NCBI GenBank assembly: GCA_027924645.1
Contig: BSBN01000781.1
Span: 1,922,001-1,986,000, forward strand
DNA length: 64,000 nt
DNA from: Cunninghamia lanceolata
Lineage: Eukaryota > Streptophyta > Pinopsida > Cupressales > Cupressaceae
Reading direction: 5' to 3'
Shown here: piece after piece, positions 1-11,540 of the stretch
How positions within the stretch are numbered: the first letter of the stretch is position 1
How the letters are laid out: the number at the start of each line of letters is the position of its first letter
Program-made: the position numbers and the translations under genes
Notes under the pieces: generated by a model
Seen by the model: the letters and a program-made list of their open reading frames with translations, nothing else
Database searches by the model: none
What the model was told of the DNA's origin: nothing

Positions 1-660
1 TCTCACCAAACATAGACATCTCAAAGTCTTTATGCATTTCACCAGCAAATTTCATACACTTACCTTCATTGCCTCCAAAGATGATATCATCAACAAAGAC
101 TTCAACAATCAAAATTTAATCACCATTAATCTTGAAATAGATATTACTATTAGTAGTACCTTTAATGAATCCTTACTGCAATAAGTACTTATCCAACCTT
201 GCATACTAGGCCCTAGGAGCTTACTTGAGTCCATACAATGCTTTCTTCAACCTGCATACCATATCACCTTGATCTGATAGTTGAAATCCTTCCAGTTGCT
301 CAATGTAGACTTCCTCTTCCAACTCACAATTCAGAAATGTAGACTTTACATTTATCTGATACACTTTGAAATCTTTGTGAGTTGTAAATGCCAGAAACAT
401 TCTAATTGCTTCAATCTGAGCTACTAGAGCAAACATCTCTTCAAAATCTATTCCTTCAATTTGAGAATATCCTTTGCACACAAGCCTTGCTTTATTCCTT
501 ACAACTTCTCCATTTTCATTAATCTTATTCCTAAAAACCCATTTTGTTCCAATAATATTTTTGTTAGTGGGTCTAGGAGCTAATTCCCGAGTTTCATTCT
601 TCTCTATCTGCATTAGTTCTTCCTCCATTGCCTTTACCTAATTTTCATCATTGCAGGCTT
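1..660 (-). pseudogene. Ty1/copia reverse transcriptase, degenerate, cut by window edge
   Basis: This is the RT part of a copia polyprotein, read on the minus strand. The N-terminal block has [16 protein letters not shown] and [11 protein letters not shown]. It runs through LKKALYGLK (about 220-250) to the catalytic FVDDIIFGG block (about 75-105). At least three in-frame stops interrupt it, at about 222 (LK*APR, where copia RT has Q), about 176 and about 115. The first two fit CAA to TAA. A frame change separates RT from the upstream integrase. RNase H and the 3' LTR would lie to the left of base 1, outside the window. The family call is secure. The element cannot encode an active RT. Confidence 0.9.
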
Positions 661-1109
661 CTTTCACAGTTTTTGGTTCAACTACAGAGAGCAAATAGTA
701 ATTCACTTTTTCTTCTACAACTCTTTTCCTTGTCAGTACTCCTTTTCTTTGTCTCTAATAATTTTATTTTCAGCGTGATTGATTCTTACATACTTGGGGG
801 TCTTAGCAGCAATTTTTGGAGCCTTTTCTTCTTCATCTTAACTATCTTCTTGTTCAACTTTTTCTTCATACATTATAGCAGTAGGTCCATCTGATTCATA
901 GCTACTCTGATATGATGTTCTTCCTTTGCCTTCATCCACTTTCACATTTGCATTCTCAACAATCTTTTTTAACCTTTTGTTGTAGCACTAGTAGGCCTTA
1001 CACTTATTAGAATATCCAAGGAAGATTCCTCCATCACATCTTGCATCAAAGTTCCCTAGGTCTTCATCTCTTCTGATATAGCATTTGATTCCAAAGAATT
1101 TCAAATATC
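661..1109 (-). pseudogene. Copia integrase-RT linker, degenerate
   Basis: This low-conservation part of the copia polyprotein lies between integrase and RT. The integrase-proximal end still reads IFLGYSNKCKAY, a known copia block ('G-Y-S-x-x-x-K-A-Y-R'), at about 1000-1030. It is followed by an acidic, Glu/Lys-rich stretch, as is usual in this linker. Several stops and at least one frameshift lie here, because the integrase frame (1110-1607) and the RT frame (221-628) differ. Confidence 0.7.
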
Positions 1110-1800
1110 TTACTGTTGGAATTCTCCCATACCACAATTTATAGGGGGTTTTAGTACTATTCCTTTCACTTGAACTCTATTTTGAATGTAGACAACAATA
1201 CATATAGCTTCTTTCCAGAAAACTTCCAACATGCCTCCTTCCTTCATCATTGTTCTAGCATCCTCTTGAACTATCGTGTTCTTCCTTTCCACAACTCCAA
1301 TTTGCTGAGGAGTCCTAGGTGCAGATAATTGTCTCTTTATTGCTTTCTCTTCACAGAAAATGTTGAATTCATTTGATGTGAACTCACCTCCTCTATTAGA
1401 CCTCAAGCATTTGATTTTCAGTTCTATTTCATTTTCAACCATTGCCTTGAAAGATTTAAACTTCTCTAGGGCTTCAGATTTGTCTCTTAGAAAAGTAACC
1501 CAAGTCATTCTAGAATAATCATCAATAAGCAACATGAAGTACTTGTCACCTTGTAGACTTCTTATCATTGTAGGACCACATAGATCTTTATGAACTAGAT
1601 CCAACAAACCAACAAAAAATTGGTCTTTACTCTTGAAACTTATTCTTGTCTACTTCCCCAACTGACATTCCTTGCAAATGGTATTGGTGGGTTTGACAAG
1701 TGTTGGTAAATCTCTCACAGTCTAACCTGAACTTATCTTTACCAGATTATCAAAATATATATGACACAACCTTCTATGCCACAACCAACTCTCATCTACT
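1110..1800 (-). pseudogene. Ty1/copia integrase, degenerate
   Basis: The integrase is read on the minus strand. The HHCC zinc domain shows WLWHRRLCHI (about 1755-1785) and CKECQLGK (about 1650-1680). The core has VHKDLCGP with the first catalytic Asp, then IDDYSRMTWV, then LRSNRGGEF, then GVVERKN with the catalytic Glu (about 1285). The family's second catalytic Asp (LRSD-x-GGEF) is Asn here (about 1390), so the DDE triad is broken even without the stops. Two TAG stops lie between the zinc pair and the core. The integrase frame matches the upstream protease frame (1815-2126). Confidence 0.9.
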
Positions 1801-1814
1801 TGGGCAAATAAACA

Positions 1815-2200
1815 TTAATCATTAGTTCCTCTTAATTGATAAATGTTACCTCTAGTCTTCTTACCAATAGTAATCACAGTTCCAGAGCTTTCCATGATCT
1901 TGCATCCATTGTCTTTGAATCTCATATCATAACCTTTATCATACATATGACCAACACTCAAAAGATTATGCTTCAAACCCTTCACATATAGGACATTGTC
2001 AGTATTATGCTTTCCATCAAATGAAATAGATCCTTTTCCACAAATTTTACCAGCTGTATTGTCTCCAAACCTAACCAGTCCTCCATATTTTTCCAAACTC
2101 ACAAACTTACTTTTGTCACCAGTCATGCGATGTGAGCATCCACTATCAATAATCCATTCATCCTTATCTTTCTCAACCTAAATAGCTAAAACACTTTCTT
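1815..2200 (-). pseudogene. Copia aspartic protease and GAG-pre-integrase segment
   Basis: Read on the minus strand, WIIDSGCSHRMTGD (about 2115-2160) is the copia protease active site (D-S-G), although no clear start precedes it. Downstream, VLYVKGLKHNLLSVG (about 1950-1995) is the typical copia block between protease and integrase, ending in the GAG-pre-integrase region. This frame is shifted relative to gag (2418-3205), so at least one indel separates them. The integrase follows in the same frame. Confidence 0.85.
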
Positions 2201-2417
2201 CCACTAGTTTTTCTTCCTTCATACAACTAGCATAATTAGTAGACACATGTTCTTTAATAGCAATAAACAAGCACTCATTTGCACCAGTACTAGCATCATC
2301 GATTCATCATCGGTCACACCTTCATCATCAAAATAGTAGCATTTTTTTGGAGCTCTAGGCCTGTTCTCAAATCTTTTCCTATTCCTTTCAATTCTTTCAG
2401 GACATCTGGAAGCATAA

Positions 2418-3205
2418 TGACCTACTTTACCACATTAAAAACAATTGAAGGGTAATTTTCCTTTAAACTTACTGGAACCTCTTTGCAATTTGTCAACAAA
2501 GTTAGCTTCAATTTCACCAAAGTCATCATTAGGTTCCACCTTATATTTCTCATCTCTGGAGATATTTTCTGAAGTGCTGGCTTTGAAAGAAGATTCAACT
2601 TTTGGCAGAGCATCACCAATTTCTCTCATCTCAAAGGCTGTAAGATTTCCAAGCAATTGATCTCTATCAATAGTTTTTACAATCATTACTTCTTCAATTG
2701 CAGCTACTTTGTGATTGTAGGACTTTGGTAGTGATCTAAGAATTTTCATCACAACTTCCTTATCACCAATAGTTCCTCCCGTATCTTTTATTCCATCGAC
2801 AAGTTCATCAACCCTTTGCATGAAGGCTATAATGTTTTCATCTTCATTCATCTTTAAACTCTCATATTTTGGTTTCAGGCCTTGTAGCTTGGCTTCTTTT
2901 ATAGAATCATCTCCTTCATATAGTTTCTTCAACTTTTCCCAAACCCCATTTGCATATTCTAGATCCATGACTTTTATCAACTTAGTGTTAGATAAAGCAC
3001 TTAACAAGGCATCTCTAGCTTTTGTATTCAACTCATATTCTTTGATTTCATCTTCAATTGTCAAACCATTTTTAGGTATGGTGTATTCTATTTCTGTAGC
3101 TTTCCACACTTTATAACCAAGACAAAGGAGATGGCTTTTAATTCATACATTCCATAGAGCATAATTTGTCCCATCAAACTATGGTGCTTCCTTTTTAAAA
3201 GACAT
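2418..3205 (-). pseudogene. Copia gag (UBN2 type) with zinc knuckle, degenerate
   Basis: The gag capsid region is read on the minus strand from an ATG at 3205, just inside the PBS. The N-terminus keeps FDGTNYALW, the usual gag opening of this copia group. The central region includes VWEKLKKLYEGDD and DENIIAFMQRVDELVDGI, as in UBN2-type gag. The zinc knuckle at about 2410-2450 reads C-F-stop-C-G-K-V-G-H-Y-A-S-R-C: all CCHC ligands survive but a TAA sits inside it. A TAG (about residue 9) and a TGA (V*I, where relatives have R) lie near the start. From 3109 to 2435 the frame is open for 224 codons. Confidence 0.9.
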
Positions 3206-3247
3206 CTTGGATCTCCCTCAAGCTTTTAGTCTTTCTTTTGAGGAAGC

Positions 3248-3260
3248 GACTCTAATACCA
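3248..3260 (-). other. Primer binding site of the minus-strand copia element
   Basis: The minus strand reads TGGTATTAGAGTC, close to the initiator-Met PBS TGGTATCAGAGC of plant copia elements. It lies 2 bp inside the TG that opens the LTR at 3263 and 43 bp upstream of the gag ATG. It fixes the element's orientation and the inner LTR edge. Confidence 0.85.
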
Positions 3261-3262
3261 AT

Positions 3263-5000
3263 TGTTGAAATACATAGGACAACTAAGAGGGGGGGTGAAT
3301 CAATTGTCACAAAAACTTAACATTATATGAATATCAAACCACCAACTACTTAATTACTGATAATCAAATTTAACCATGAAAGCATGAAACCATAGATTTA
3401 ATCACAATCACATTCAACACAGTAGACACCAAATTTTTACGTGGAAAACCCTAAAAGGGAAAAACCACGGTGGGTGTTAGCCCATAGAAATATATGAGTT
3501 ATAACAATACCAAAAAATAGAGGCTCACTGTCTACAGGGCTCACTGTCTAAATTGCTCACTACAAAGAACAACTCACTGCCAAGGGGTGGCTCACTGCCA
3601 AAATGGTGAACTGATTAAGTATCATCTACTCCATGCCTGGGTTCAGTTCCATTTAAGCATAATATAACTTCTCTGCTCTACTCTTTTACACCTTCGCACT
3701 TATCTCTTCATTTTCGCGCACTCATACACTTTTTCACAATTCATTACAAGTCTTTATACAAGTCATCAACCTTGGAATGTACATCAAGGTCAACAATACA
3801 TTCATCAATCATTGGAACAATCTCCAAGGTCGGTATTACAAAAACATACATAGAAATAAGTCTAGACCTAATACAAAAATTTGTTAAGGGAAAGATGTAA
3901 AGATGTATGTTGATCATGCCACACCTTAGCTGGGACTCAAACACAATTCTTCATGCCATGACATGCTTCCACAATCTTCAAGGCATCTCCGCAATTAGTG
4001 AAATCAACCAAGTCGGCCAAGAATGGTGAGAACACTAGGTCTTCTAAGAACATTCTTCATTCACGATCCAATTTTCTCTTTGCGGACCAATCCAAGGGTA
4101 GGCACACAATTAGGAGACATTCACAAGCACATTGAAATCATCAGGAAACAACCGCACAACTTCTAACCATTATGTCAAGAAGATTCTTCAAATCGAAGCA
4201 TATAAACAACACAACCAACTATTTTCATAAGGAAAAGATCACTTGCAGACAACCAAATCATGAACCATTAAAGTTGAAGGCACTTAACATCATCTTAGAC
4301 TTAACTCTAGAACCGTAGACATAAATACTTCAATGCAGAGGAATGTGAAGCATAACACTTTCTCCTTGTCACCACCAAACATACAGGAAAAATAGTTTTC
4401 ACTCTGGTGAACATAACTCACTCAAATCTTTATACTGGAGGCTCAAACTTGGAATATAACATCTTCAGATAGACTTCTAAATAACTTCCAATCCACAGAT
4501 AAAGATATTCATTCTAAAGGAAATGTGAAGCAATCTTCTGGACTGTTCTTCTGTATGCAATACACTGTTTCTACTGCAACTCACGGTTTCCACTGGAGGA
4601 GCTAATTTTCTTAGTATCCTCAACATCAAGATCACTTACATAAGTAAATATAAAGCATCTCACTTATTACAATCAAGCAAAAAAATAAGAGCATAGTTTG
4701 AACCAATGACAACATAGATATGTTGACATCAATGACAACATTGATTAGGCACATACTTGCAACAAGGACACCAGATTAAATCCAACCAACCATTGACAAA
4801 TGGCTAGGTCCTCTCTACCTGAAACATGTTCTTTCCTTCGACAATACCTGCATACACTTTCACTCACTTACATTGTCAATAGGTTAGTTCCATTAAATCA
4901 TAGTTGAAGCGGATATAAGATAATCAAATCATAGAACTTAATAATGCATCATCATTCTTACTAAATTATGCACATGTATTATCTAGAATCAATCATTAAG
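3263..5000 (-). repeat. 5' LTR of the minus-strand copia element (right edge unresolved)
   Basis: The inner edge is TG at 3263, next to the PBS. The block has no coding content. It contains the inverted pair CGTGGAAAACC / GGGAAAAACCACGG (about 3440-3472) and a run of imperfect GCTCACTG repeats (about 3525-3605). The partner LTR is outside the window, so the right edge cannot be set by comparison. The sequence changes character somewhere between about 4600 and 5080, and 5000 is only nominal. Confidence 0.6.
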
Positions 5001-5039
5001 TAGAATTCAATATTTTTTCATCAATTAAATGTAAATAAA

Positions 5040-6750
5040 TGCACTCTAAAAGATTGAGACATGACACACACATGCCTCATCATTTGGACATGCAAAATGG
5101 GGACCCCCTCTTTTGATTCAGGCTTTTGAGTGAATTTCCTAGCCTCTTTCAGTGTTTTAGCTCATTTTCAGTACTCCAAGTTTTGATTGTTCAATTTGTC
5201 TTGATTGAGGAGTTCATGGTTCATTGAATTAGGTTGATACATTTCGATGATCTCCTAGGTCCTGAATGATATATGTGCCTTTATGAACTTTTATATGCTT
5301 TGATTGGGTTAATCTGATGGTTGGTGTGTCCATAGGATGGTTTTGGATGCTTGGCAAGGTTTATGATGCATTTGGATGTTCTTGGGGGTCCTGTTGGTGA
5401 GTTGATTTGATCATCATTAGTCCTAGTTGGTTTACATGTTTTAGATGCATTAGTTTGTCTTTGACTTACATCAAGATGATTACCACCATGGACACATTGA
5501 TGCTTAAATGATGGCACTCATAAATGTTCTCTTTTGGATTGATGTCATTATCCACATCCTGATTGGTTTGCATAGTCTCCATACATTTGTTGAGGTGGCA
5601 AGATAGATGTGTGCATCTATACAGGGATATTCTGTGTTCATTGTAGGTATCCAAAATTGATCTTGTTCTTATGACACTTCTACACCATCTAGTCATCCAC
5701 CTTTCGAAGACCACCTTATGTCACCTTGTGACATATTTATTCTATTTCCCAAATTAATTATATAAATTATATTTATTTAATTAATTTAAATCTATTTTCT
5801 CCATCACCTAGATTAATTAAATAAATTATATTTATTTGAGTAGTTAAATCTCTTTTCTCCAACACCCAAATTAATTAAATAAACTATCCCTTAATTAAAT
5901 AGATTTTATTTATTTAATTAATTTTATCCTCCCACATCATCTTTCTCCATTAATTGATTAAATAATGAAATTATTTAATTAACTATTTTTCATTTGTCAT
6001 CATCCTCATCATCACCCTAGTCCAATAATTAATTAAATAATTGTATTATTAATTAATTGTTTAGAGTCACATGACTTGCCACAAATAATAAATGAGAGTC
6101 TCAAAATTCAAACTAAGTTTTCATCTCAACCACTCATCTCATACTACATCTCCAAATCTTAGCCAATCACATAAGGATGCCCTAAAAACTCTGTCCTTAT
6201 CTTATCATCCTCTCATCAAATCCTAGCCATCCATTAAACCTCTTAATCTTAGCCATTCATCTTACCAATCAACTATTTATAAATCAAGCATCAACCAAGC
6301 CATTATCATCCGTCATTTGAGAAGCAAAGTTATGCTACAAGATTGAGAAACCAACATATTATCAAGCATTATTAAATATCAAGGGCAACAAGGAATATTT
6401 GGTAATATTGGTTCATTTAATTTCTTTAATTACTTGCTTTTGATGTGATGTTGAATATGGAATAGGTGTTTGCATGCATTTTTTCCTTATTTGATTTCCA
6501 TATTTTTGCATGCACATTCATAATGAGGTATGCTTCATGATTATGATCATACACCTCTTGCATCATGCAAGTAAGTGTTTAACTTCTCTCATAATAGTGA
6601 GATTTTAGTTAATTGAATATACAAGTAAGGGGTTGTGACCATGTATGCCAAGTAAAGAATGTTAATTCAAGGTCAAAATTCATGTTTTGTTGGTTTGAAT
6701 GGTTCATGATTTTGAGTTATCGTTGAAGGGTAGACACACCCTTTCAGATC
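5040..6750 (+). repeat. LTR-like block with AT palindrome array and TATA box
   Basis: This non-coding block has the architecture of the solo LTR at 58433-59638. An array of AT-rich palindromes (about 5750-6060) is followed about 220 bp downstream by a TATA box (TATTTATAAATC, about 6280) and a 450-bp tail. I infer a plus-strand LTR related in structure to that solo LTR. Neither end was identified with confidence: a start near 5045-5080 and an end near 6750 are guesses. The small ORFs across it (for example at 5281-5714 on the minus strand) show no family similarity. Confidence 0.45.
5745..6062. repeat. Tandem array of AT-rich palindromes
   Basis: Five imperfect inverted units are built on TTAATTAAATAAA and its complement, beginning near 5752, 5812, 5868, 5946 and 6022. 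They are separated by pyrimidine-rich spacers such as CTTTTCTCCA. Each can fold on itself. The same kind of array occupies about 59030-59600 inside a bounded solo LTR. Confidence 0.75.
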
Positions 6751-8694
6751 CTATTTTCAACCTTCATTATGGCCCCTTGTCATGACCTTGCAACCCTGTT
6801 ATGCCTTCAAGCCCCATTCAGCATGACCTTTCCCCACGAATGTGTCCTACTCTCTCCACAGGATCCCATCCTAGGCTCTATCAACCACTCTCTCCTTTCA
6901 AGCATCTAGTCACTGTTTGACATTGTATTTGTTTTCATCTTTGATTCATGGTTGCAGTTATAGTTTTAAGGTTCTGATTTACACCTTGGTCAGCCATTTC
7001 CTTGTAGTGGATTCCATTTTGCACATAGGTCAATGTTCCAAGAAAAGGATGGGTTCTAGTCACTCACCGCCCACCAACAGACCATCAATGGTCTTCTTAA
7101 ACATGCTTATAGTCTTTCATCAATGGCAAGGGGTGTGATTTATCTTGTCGTCATTGATTGCAAACATTCTAAGGGTTTCTATGTATGCCAAGGCCACATA
7201 TCTCAATTTCTTGGCCACCATTCAATAGATACATGAGGTAATCTTTTTGTTGTAGGTTTCTTGGTTGAGATCTTCCTCTTGTCATTGTTATCCACCCAAC
7301 TATTCAGGTCAAACTTTTATGTGACACCTGGTCACAGATTTCTCCATCAAACGACCTTCCTGCCACATGGTTTGGCCTTGCCCATAGGCCACACCTAGCA
7401 TCCTCACTCCAACATCCCTATTCAATGACCATTTCCCCTACATAGTCAACATGACTCTTGGATTTAGAGTTCCACTTATACTCTCTGTGCCTCTTAGGCC
7501 TTCAGAATCGGTTCCTTCAACATCTCTTAAGCCACAAAGGTTTGTGGTTTACATTTATCTGTTATTTGTGGTTGAAGTCTCCACTCTTTGGTCAGTGGTT
7601 TCAACACAATGTTTGATGTTACATTTGATGTTACATACATATTTAATGTTATGGTTTGATGATAACCATTTTGTAGTTGATGCATTGTAACAACTAACAT
7701 TCATGTTAGCATCACCATTTTCTCAAACCATTAGAAGTTTATGCTCACTTAACATTTATTGTTAAGATTAGCATTATTTATAAATATTTTATGTAAACAT
7801 TCATTGTAACCCAAGCATACAATGCTCACATTTTATGTTAGCCAACAAGTAAACCACAAGAGATGAAATTTTGTGCCAAGACAAACTACCAGGATCTGTA
7901 AAAGTGCCTCCAGTAGGCCTTTTTTCATTTTGCAACAACTTTCACCTACAAAGGTAGATTTTCACAAAATTATAATCAACATTAAGCTCTTTCCATGTAG
8001 TTTTATTCAACAAAGTCAAACTAAATAAATTATCTTTTTTGATGGGTTTTTAATCCCTAAACCTCATTGTAAAGGCAATTTTTGACAGGGCACAACTTTT
8101 GCTCACGATATCATAAATTAGCAAATTTCTTTTTGAAAGTGCTCAAAATTTTGCAAGGAATTTCTTTGGTGTAGGTAAAATTCAATTTTGGATAGTTGTT
8201 TTTAAAAAAAATGTAAAAATCTCCATGTGTAATAAATAGATGATTTGGCTTCCAAACTTGCATAAATTGTATTTCTTCTCTTGCATATTTTTCTGGGGGG
8301 CTTCTCAAATAGTCATAATCATTTTGGGGGGCAAAATTTAATTTCTGCTTAGATATTGCTTAAAATTTGATCATGTATATTGATGTGGATGACACACATA
8401 CTCCCTTCCATTTGAGTATTCTCAATAAATGACATAATAAATGGAAGATCAATTGCAGATATTGTGGGCTAAAACATCATACAATAGAAGAATGTCATCA
8501 TCATAAAATTTCTTCATGCATATCAAATTTCTATTGATCATTATAAAGCACTTGCAAAAAAATCTCATCTCACTAAGACAACTTGTGAGACACCACCATC
8601 AGTTGGGTATGTACATTGTAGTTAGATGACTTACATTGAGATCTCATCTCCACCATCACCTGTTGTTACATCTAAATATTGAGTTGATATCTCC
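6751..8694. other. No recognisable gene; probably interior of LTR element D
   Basis: This is a C-rich stretch (6760-7440) followed by AT-rich sequence. ORFs of 60-80 codons occur, but none shows a motif I recognise. There is no LTR pair, tandem array or RNA gene. By position it may be the interior of the element whose accessory ORF starts at 8695 and whose 3' LTR is at 16182. That assignment is inference. Confidence 0.4.
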
Positions 8695-9180
8695 ATGGCT
8701 TCCAATTATTCATTGTACCAAGACTTTGATTTCATTTTTCCAGATCCACCACATTGGGATGCATATCTCGCTGACATTTCGTGTCTTTTCGTAGAGTCCC
8801 ACATTGCAGATTTGGAAGACACTATTGCAGACATTTGCCTTCTTTTCAAAGACATCTTTGATGAAGTTGCATCACCATATTCATCTTCATATATTATTTC
8901 TCTTTCTATGCCTACATCAACCTCTCTAGTGACAGATTCTATAGATATTAATGAGTTCACATATCCGACTCCATCATCATGTATTTTGACATCCTTTGCA
9001 GTAATATCATATTCTTCTAGATCCAGTTATCACCATACTTTCATGGTTCCTATTTTTGAATGTTTTATGGTACCTGATTCATTCAATCAGCATTTGTCAC
9101 ATCATAGCATTGGCTTGGAGATCCTTGAGCATTCTTCTAAGACGTCATGGGCATCATCTACACCTTTGAATCATGTGTAG
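8695..9180 (+). CDS. Accessory ORF of LTR element D, 161 codons, unknown function
   Basis: This open frame of 161 codons has no family that I recognise. It is acidic and Ser-rich, with no membrane segment or Cys/His cluster. The core, about residues 18-58, contains ESHIADLEDTIADI then CLLFKDI. A clearly related block, ESHLVDLEDTIKDIHFLFDD, lies in the minus-strand ORF at 18712-19323, in an element with the same 3' organisation. Both ORFs sit upstream of a purine tract (AAGGGGG) and a short LTR of 360-390 bp. In D, about 550 bp separate the ORF end from that tract once the inserted gypsy (9425-15873) is removed. A stop lies five codons upstream of the ATG, so the protein may originally have started earlier. 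It could be a degraded extension of copia pol, but recurrence of the motif argues for a real coding sequence. Confidence 0.45.
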   Translation: MASNYSLYQDFDFIFPDPPHWDAYLADISCLFVESHIADLEDTIADICLLFKDIFDEVASPYSSSYIISLSMPTSTSLVTDSIDINEFTYPTPSSCILTSFAVISYSSRSSYHHTFMVPIFECFMVPDSFNQHLSHHSIGLEILEHSSKTSWASSTPLNHV

Positions 9181-9419
9181 AATTTAGAGACCTTCATACT
9201 TCTTCCTCTATGTTCCTATTTGGAATGGGAATATCACTTGTGCACTTCTGTGGTACAATTTCTTCCTAAGGGGAGAAATGTGGTTCAACATTTTGGATCA
9301 TCTTTAGGATCTAGTGTCAAGCTTCTACAAGCACTACATGAGGTATTTTGAGTGGAGGTTGCATGGTTAGTCTTCTCATCTCAGTTTTGGGAGGATCCTT
9401 CTCTTCATATGGATTCATT

Positions 9420-9424
9420 CCTTT
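9420..9424 (+). repeat. Left target-site duplication of the gypsy element
   Basis: CCTTT at 9420-9424 pairs with CCTTC at 15874-15878 (one mismatch). Together they flank TGATG...CACCA and define the gypsy element's limits. Confidence 0.7.
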
Positions 9425-10259
9425 TGATGTAGGAGCATCCCTAGTTCAAGAGAAATCTTGCATCAACCAAAAACATTTGCATTTCAGTTTGTTTGCATTT
9501 CAGTTCTTTCATTCTCTAGTTTAGTCAGAAGTAGTTTTAGCTTATGGTCTGGTTTTGGCATTTCATACCTTGCGGATCTAGATTTAGCATCTACATTCAT
9601 CCATCTAGATCATATCAAGAATTTAGAGAATTTGGATCAGTTAGCAGAAAGATATCACTATCAGAAGATCAACTGTTTTCTCATAATAGAGTATCCTGAC
9701 AGTCTCAGACAAATCAGCTATAGGAGAAGGCTTGCGGATTGTTCCTTGACTTGCGAATCCTAATGACACATCATTCAATGATCCTTAGTTCGTGACCGAC
9801 CCTTCTGGGATGTCCACATGTTGTTCCAGTCATTTGAGGAAGTATTCTATGCATTTAGGTCCAACCTAACTATGAACACGTTACAACTCTTCATTGGAGT
9901 TTGTGACCTTCCTTCACCGACGTGGAGGAATCTATTGGTATGGAAATGATATATATTGATGTAATAGATCCTTAGGAAAGTAGTTCAAAAGTAATCAAGT
10001 TCATATCATAGTGATAGTTGATAGTTTAGATTTTGTGCAAAGGAGCTTCAAAGCTTTATCTTGCGCATGTATGTAATCAGGCCTGTGAGCCCTAATTGTA
10101 AGCCTGCATGTTACCAATCGATTCCTATTTGAATTCTATGATATACTAAATGATTGATTCTACATTTGTTCCATTTCTTTGAGTTGTTTCTATTATGTTT
10201 ACTCTTGCTACACGGTTCGGACAGTTCATTCTGTGAACCCTCCTACCGTGACTACACCA
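9425..10259 (+). repeat. 5' LTR of the gypsy element
   Basis: Starts TGATGTAGGAGCATCCC and ends GTGACTACACCA. It aligns along its length with 15054-15873 (TGATGCAAGAGCATCCC ... GACTGCACCA). By-eye lengths are 835 and 820 bp with scattered mismatches, so the insertion is not recent. Confidence 0.92.
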
Positions 10260-10261
10260 AG

Positions 10262-10274
10262 TGGTATCAAAGTG
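10262..10274 (+). other. Primer binding site of the gypsy element
   Basis: TGGTATCAAAGTG lies 2 bp after the 5' LTR. It resembles the initiator-Met PBS TGGTATCAGAGC with changes in the 3' half. Confidence 0.75.
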
Positions 10275-10457
10275 AAAGTTTGAATCTTTGGGAATGAATT
10301 AAACAAAGTTGGCGAGGGAATTCCATAAGATCTTGCTGTGGATAGATCACAAATCCGAGGTAGGTTACTTGTGCGTAATCAATCACCAATTGAGAGGCAG
10401 TTGTCGCTTGTAGCTTGATCACCGAATTTGAGGTAGTTTGCACTTGATCCTAGGAAG

Positions 10458-11540
10458 ATGTTGCTGCGAAGAGTTCCTCCTATTGGTATAATGGCTAATA
10501 GAATGGATGAGATGATGGAGCTGATGAGAATAATGTGAATCCATTTGGATACTGTTGAAGAAGATAGGTGAAGAGGATTGACACCTAGACCTAATGTTGA
10601 AAGTAATGATGAAGAAGAATTTCAATATGCTGATCAAACTAGTGAAACCCTAGAAGGTAATGAAGAAGAAGAATCAGATCAGGTAAATATGTTGCGAGCT
10701 ATTTCAAAGATTAGAAAGAGACCTAGAGTTGATGTACCAAATTATATTGGTAATTTAAACCTTGAAGAATTGATTGATTGGATAAATGACATGGAAGACT
10801 ACTTTGAATATGAGGAAATTGAAGATTTGGAGCGGGTGAAATTTGCGAAGACAAAGTTGAAAGGACATGCTACTATATGGTGGAAAGAAACAAAAGAGGG
10901 AAGGAAAAGATTACAAAGTGAGACCAGATGGTGACAAAGTTGAAGAATCAGTTTATACCTGCTGACTATGAGTTAGAGCTGTTGAAAATATTGCAAAACC
11001 TGAGACAAAAGGAGAAATCTATGAAAGAGTCTACTAAAGAATTTCATAAGATGATCATAAGAACATGACATAGTGAAGAAAACAAGGAGAAGGTAGCTAG
11101 ATACATCAATGGACTGAGATTGAACATTCAAGAGGAAGTAAGCTTGGTGAGGATGACAACTTTGGAAGAAGCATATCAGTTTGCCCTGAAAGTTGAAGAG
11201 AAGCTGAATAAGAAGCATGATCAGAGACAAAGAGGTAGAGGAGGTAAATTTAAGAGAGGTAGAACATTTTCAGGAGGAGATAGATCATATCCATAGTAGA
11301 ACAAGTTTGATAGCCCATTTAAGAAGGATGACAAAGATAACAATGCTTACCAGAAAAATGACAGAAATTTTTACCAGAGAGGAAACCCTAGTGCATACCA
11401 GAATGAGGGATACAGAAGAGAAGGAAGAGGATTTGATAAGAGGACATTCAGAGGTACTTGTTTCAAGTGTGGAGGTGAAGGATATAGAGCATTTGAGTGT
11501 AATCAGGGTAGTACAAGCAAGAAGATAGAGAATAGTGGAA
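10458..11540 (+). pseudogene. Gypsy gag with zinc knuckle
   Basis: The capsid precursor reads from the ATG at 10458. The acidic N-terminus is followed by LEELIDWINDMEDYFEYEEI and VKFAKTKLKGHATIWW, the retrotransposon-gag core (about 10760-10890). A 1-bp loss near 10900 shifts the frame, and the continuation (KLKNQFIPADYE ... EEAYQFALKVEEKLN) is in the pol frame. A basic, Gly/Arg-rich tail leads to the zinc knuckle CFKCGGEGYRAFEC (11459-11500). There the CCHC histidine is Tyr, a C-to-T change of CAT or CAC. Stops occur near 10533, 10567, 10921, 11067 and 11297 (two adjacent TAGs). Confidence 0.9.

Noticed and set aside
628..894. 88-codon plus-strand ORF as a membrane protein
   Set aside because: It is the antisense shadow of the copia linker region. 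Hydrophobic residues arise from the complement of Glu/Lys-rich codons.
2820..3116. 98-codon plus-strand ORF
   Set aside because: Antisense to the copia gag, whose motifs are on the minus strand.
8111..8308. 65-codon minus-strand ORF
   Set aside because: No motif, composition as expected for AT-rich DNA.
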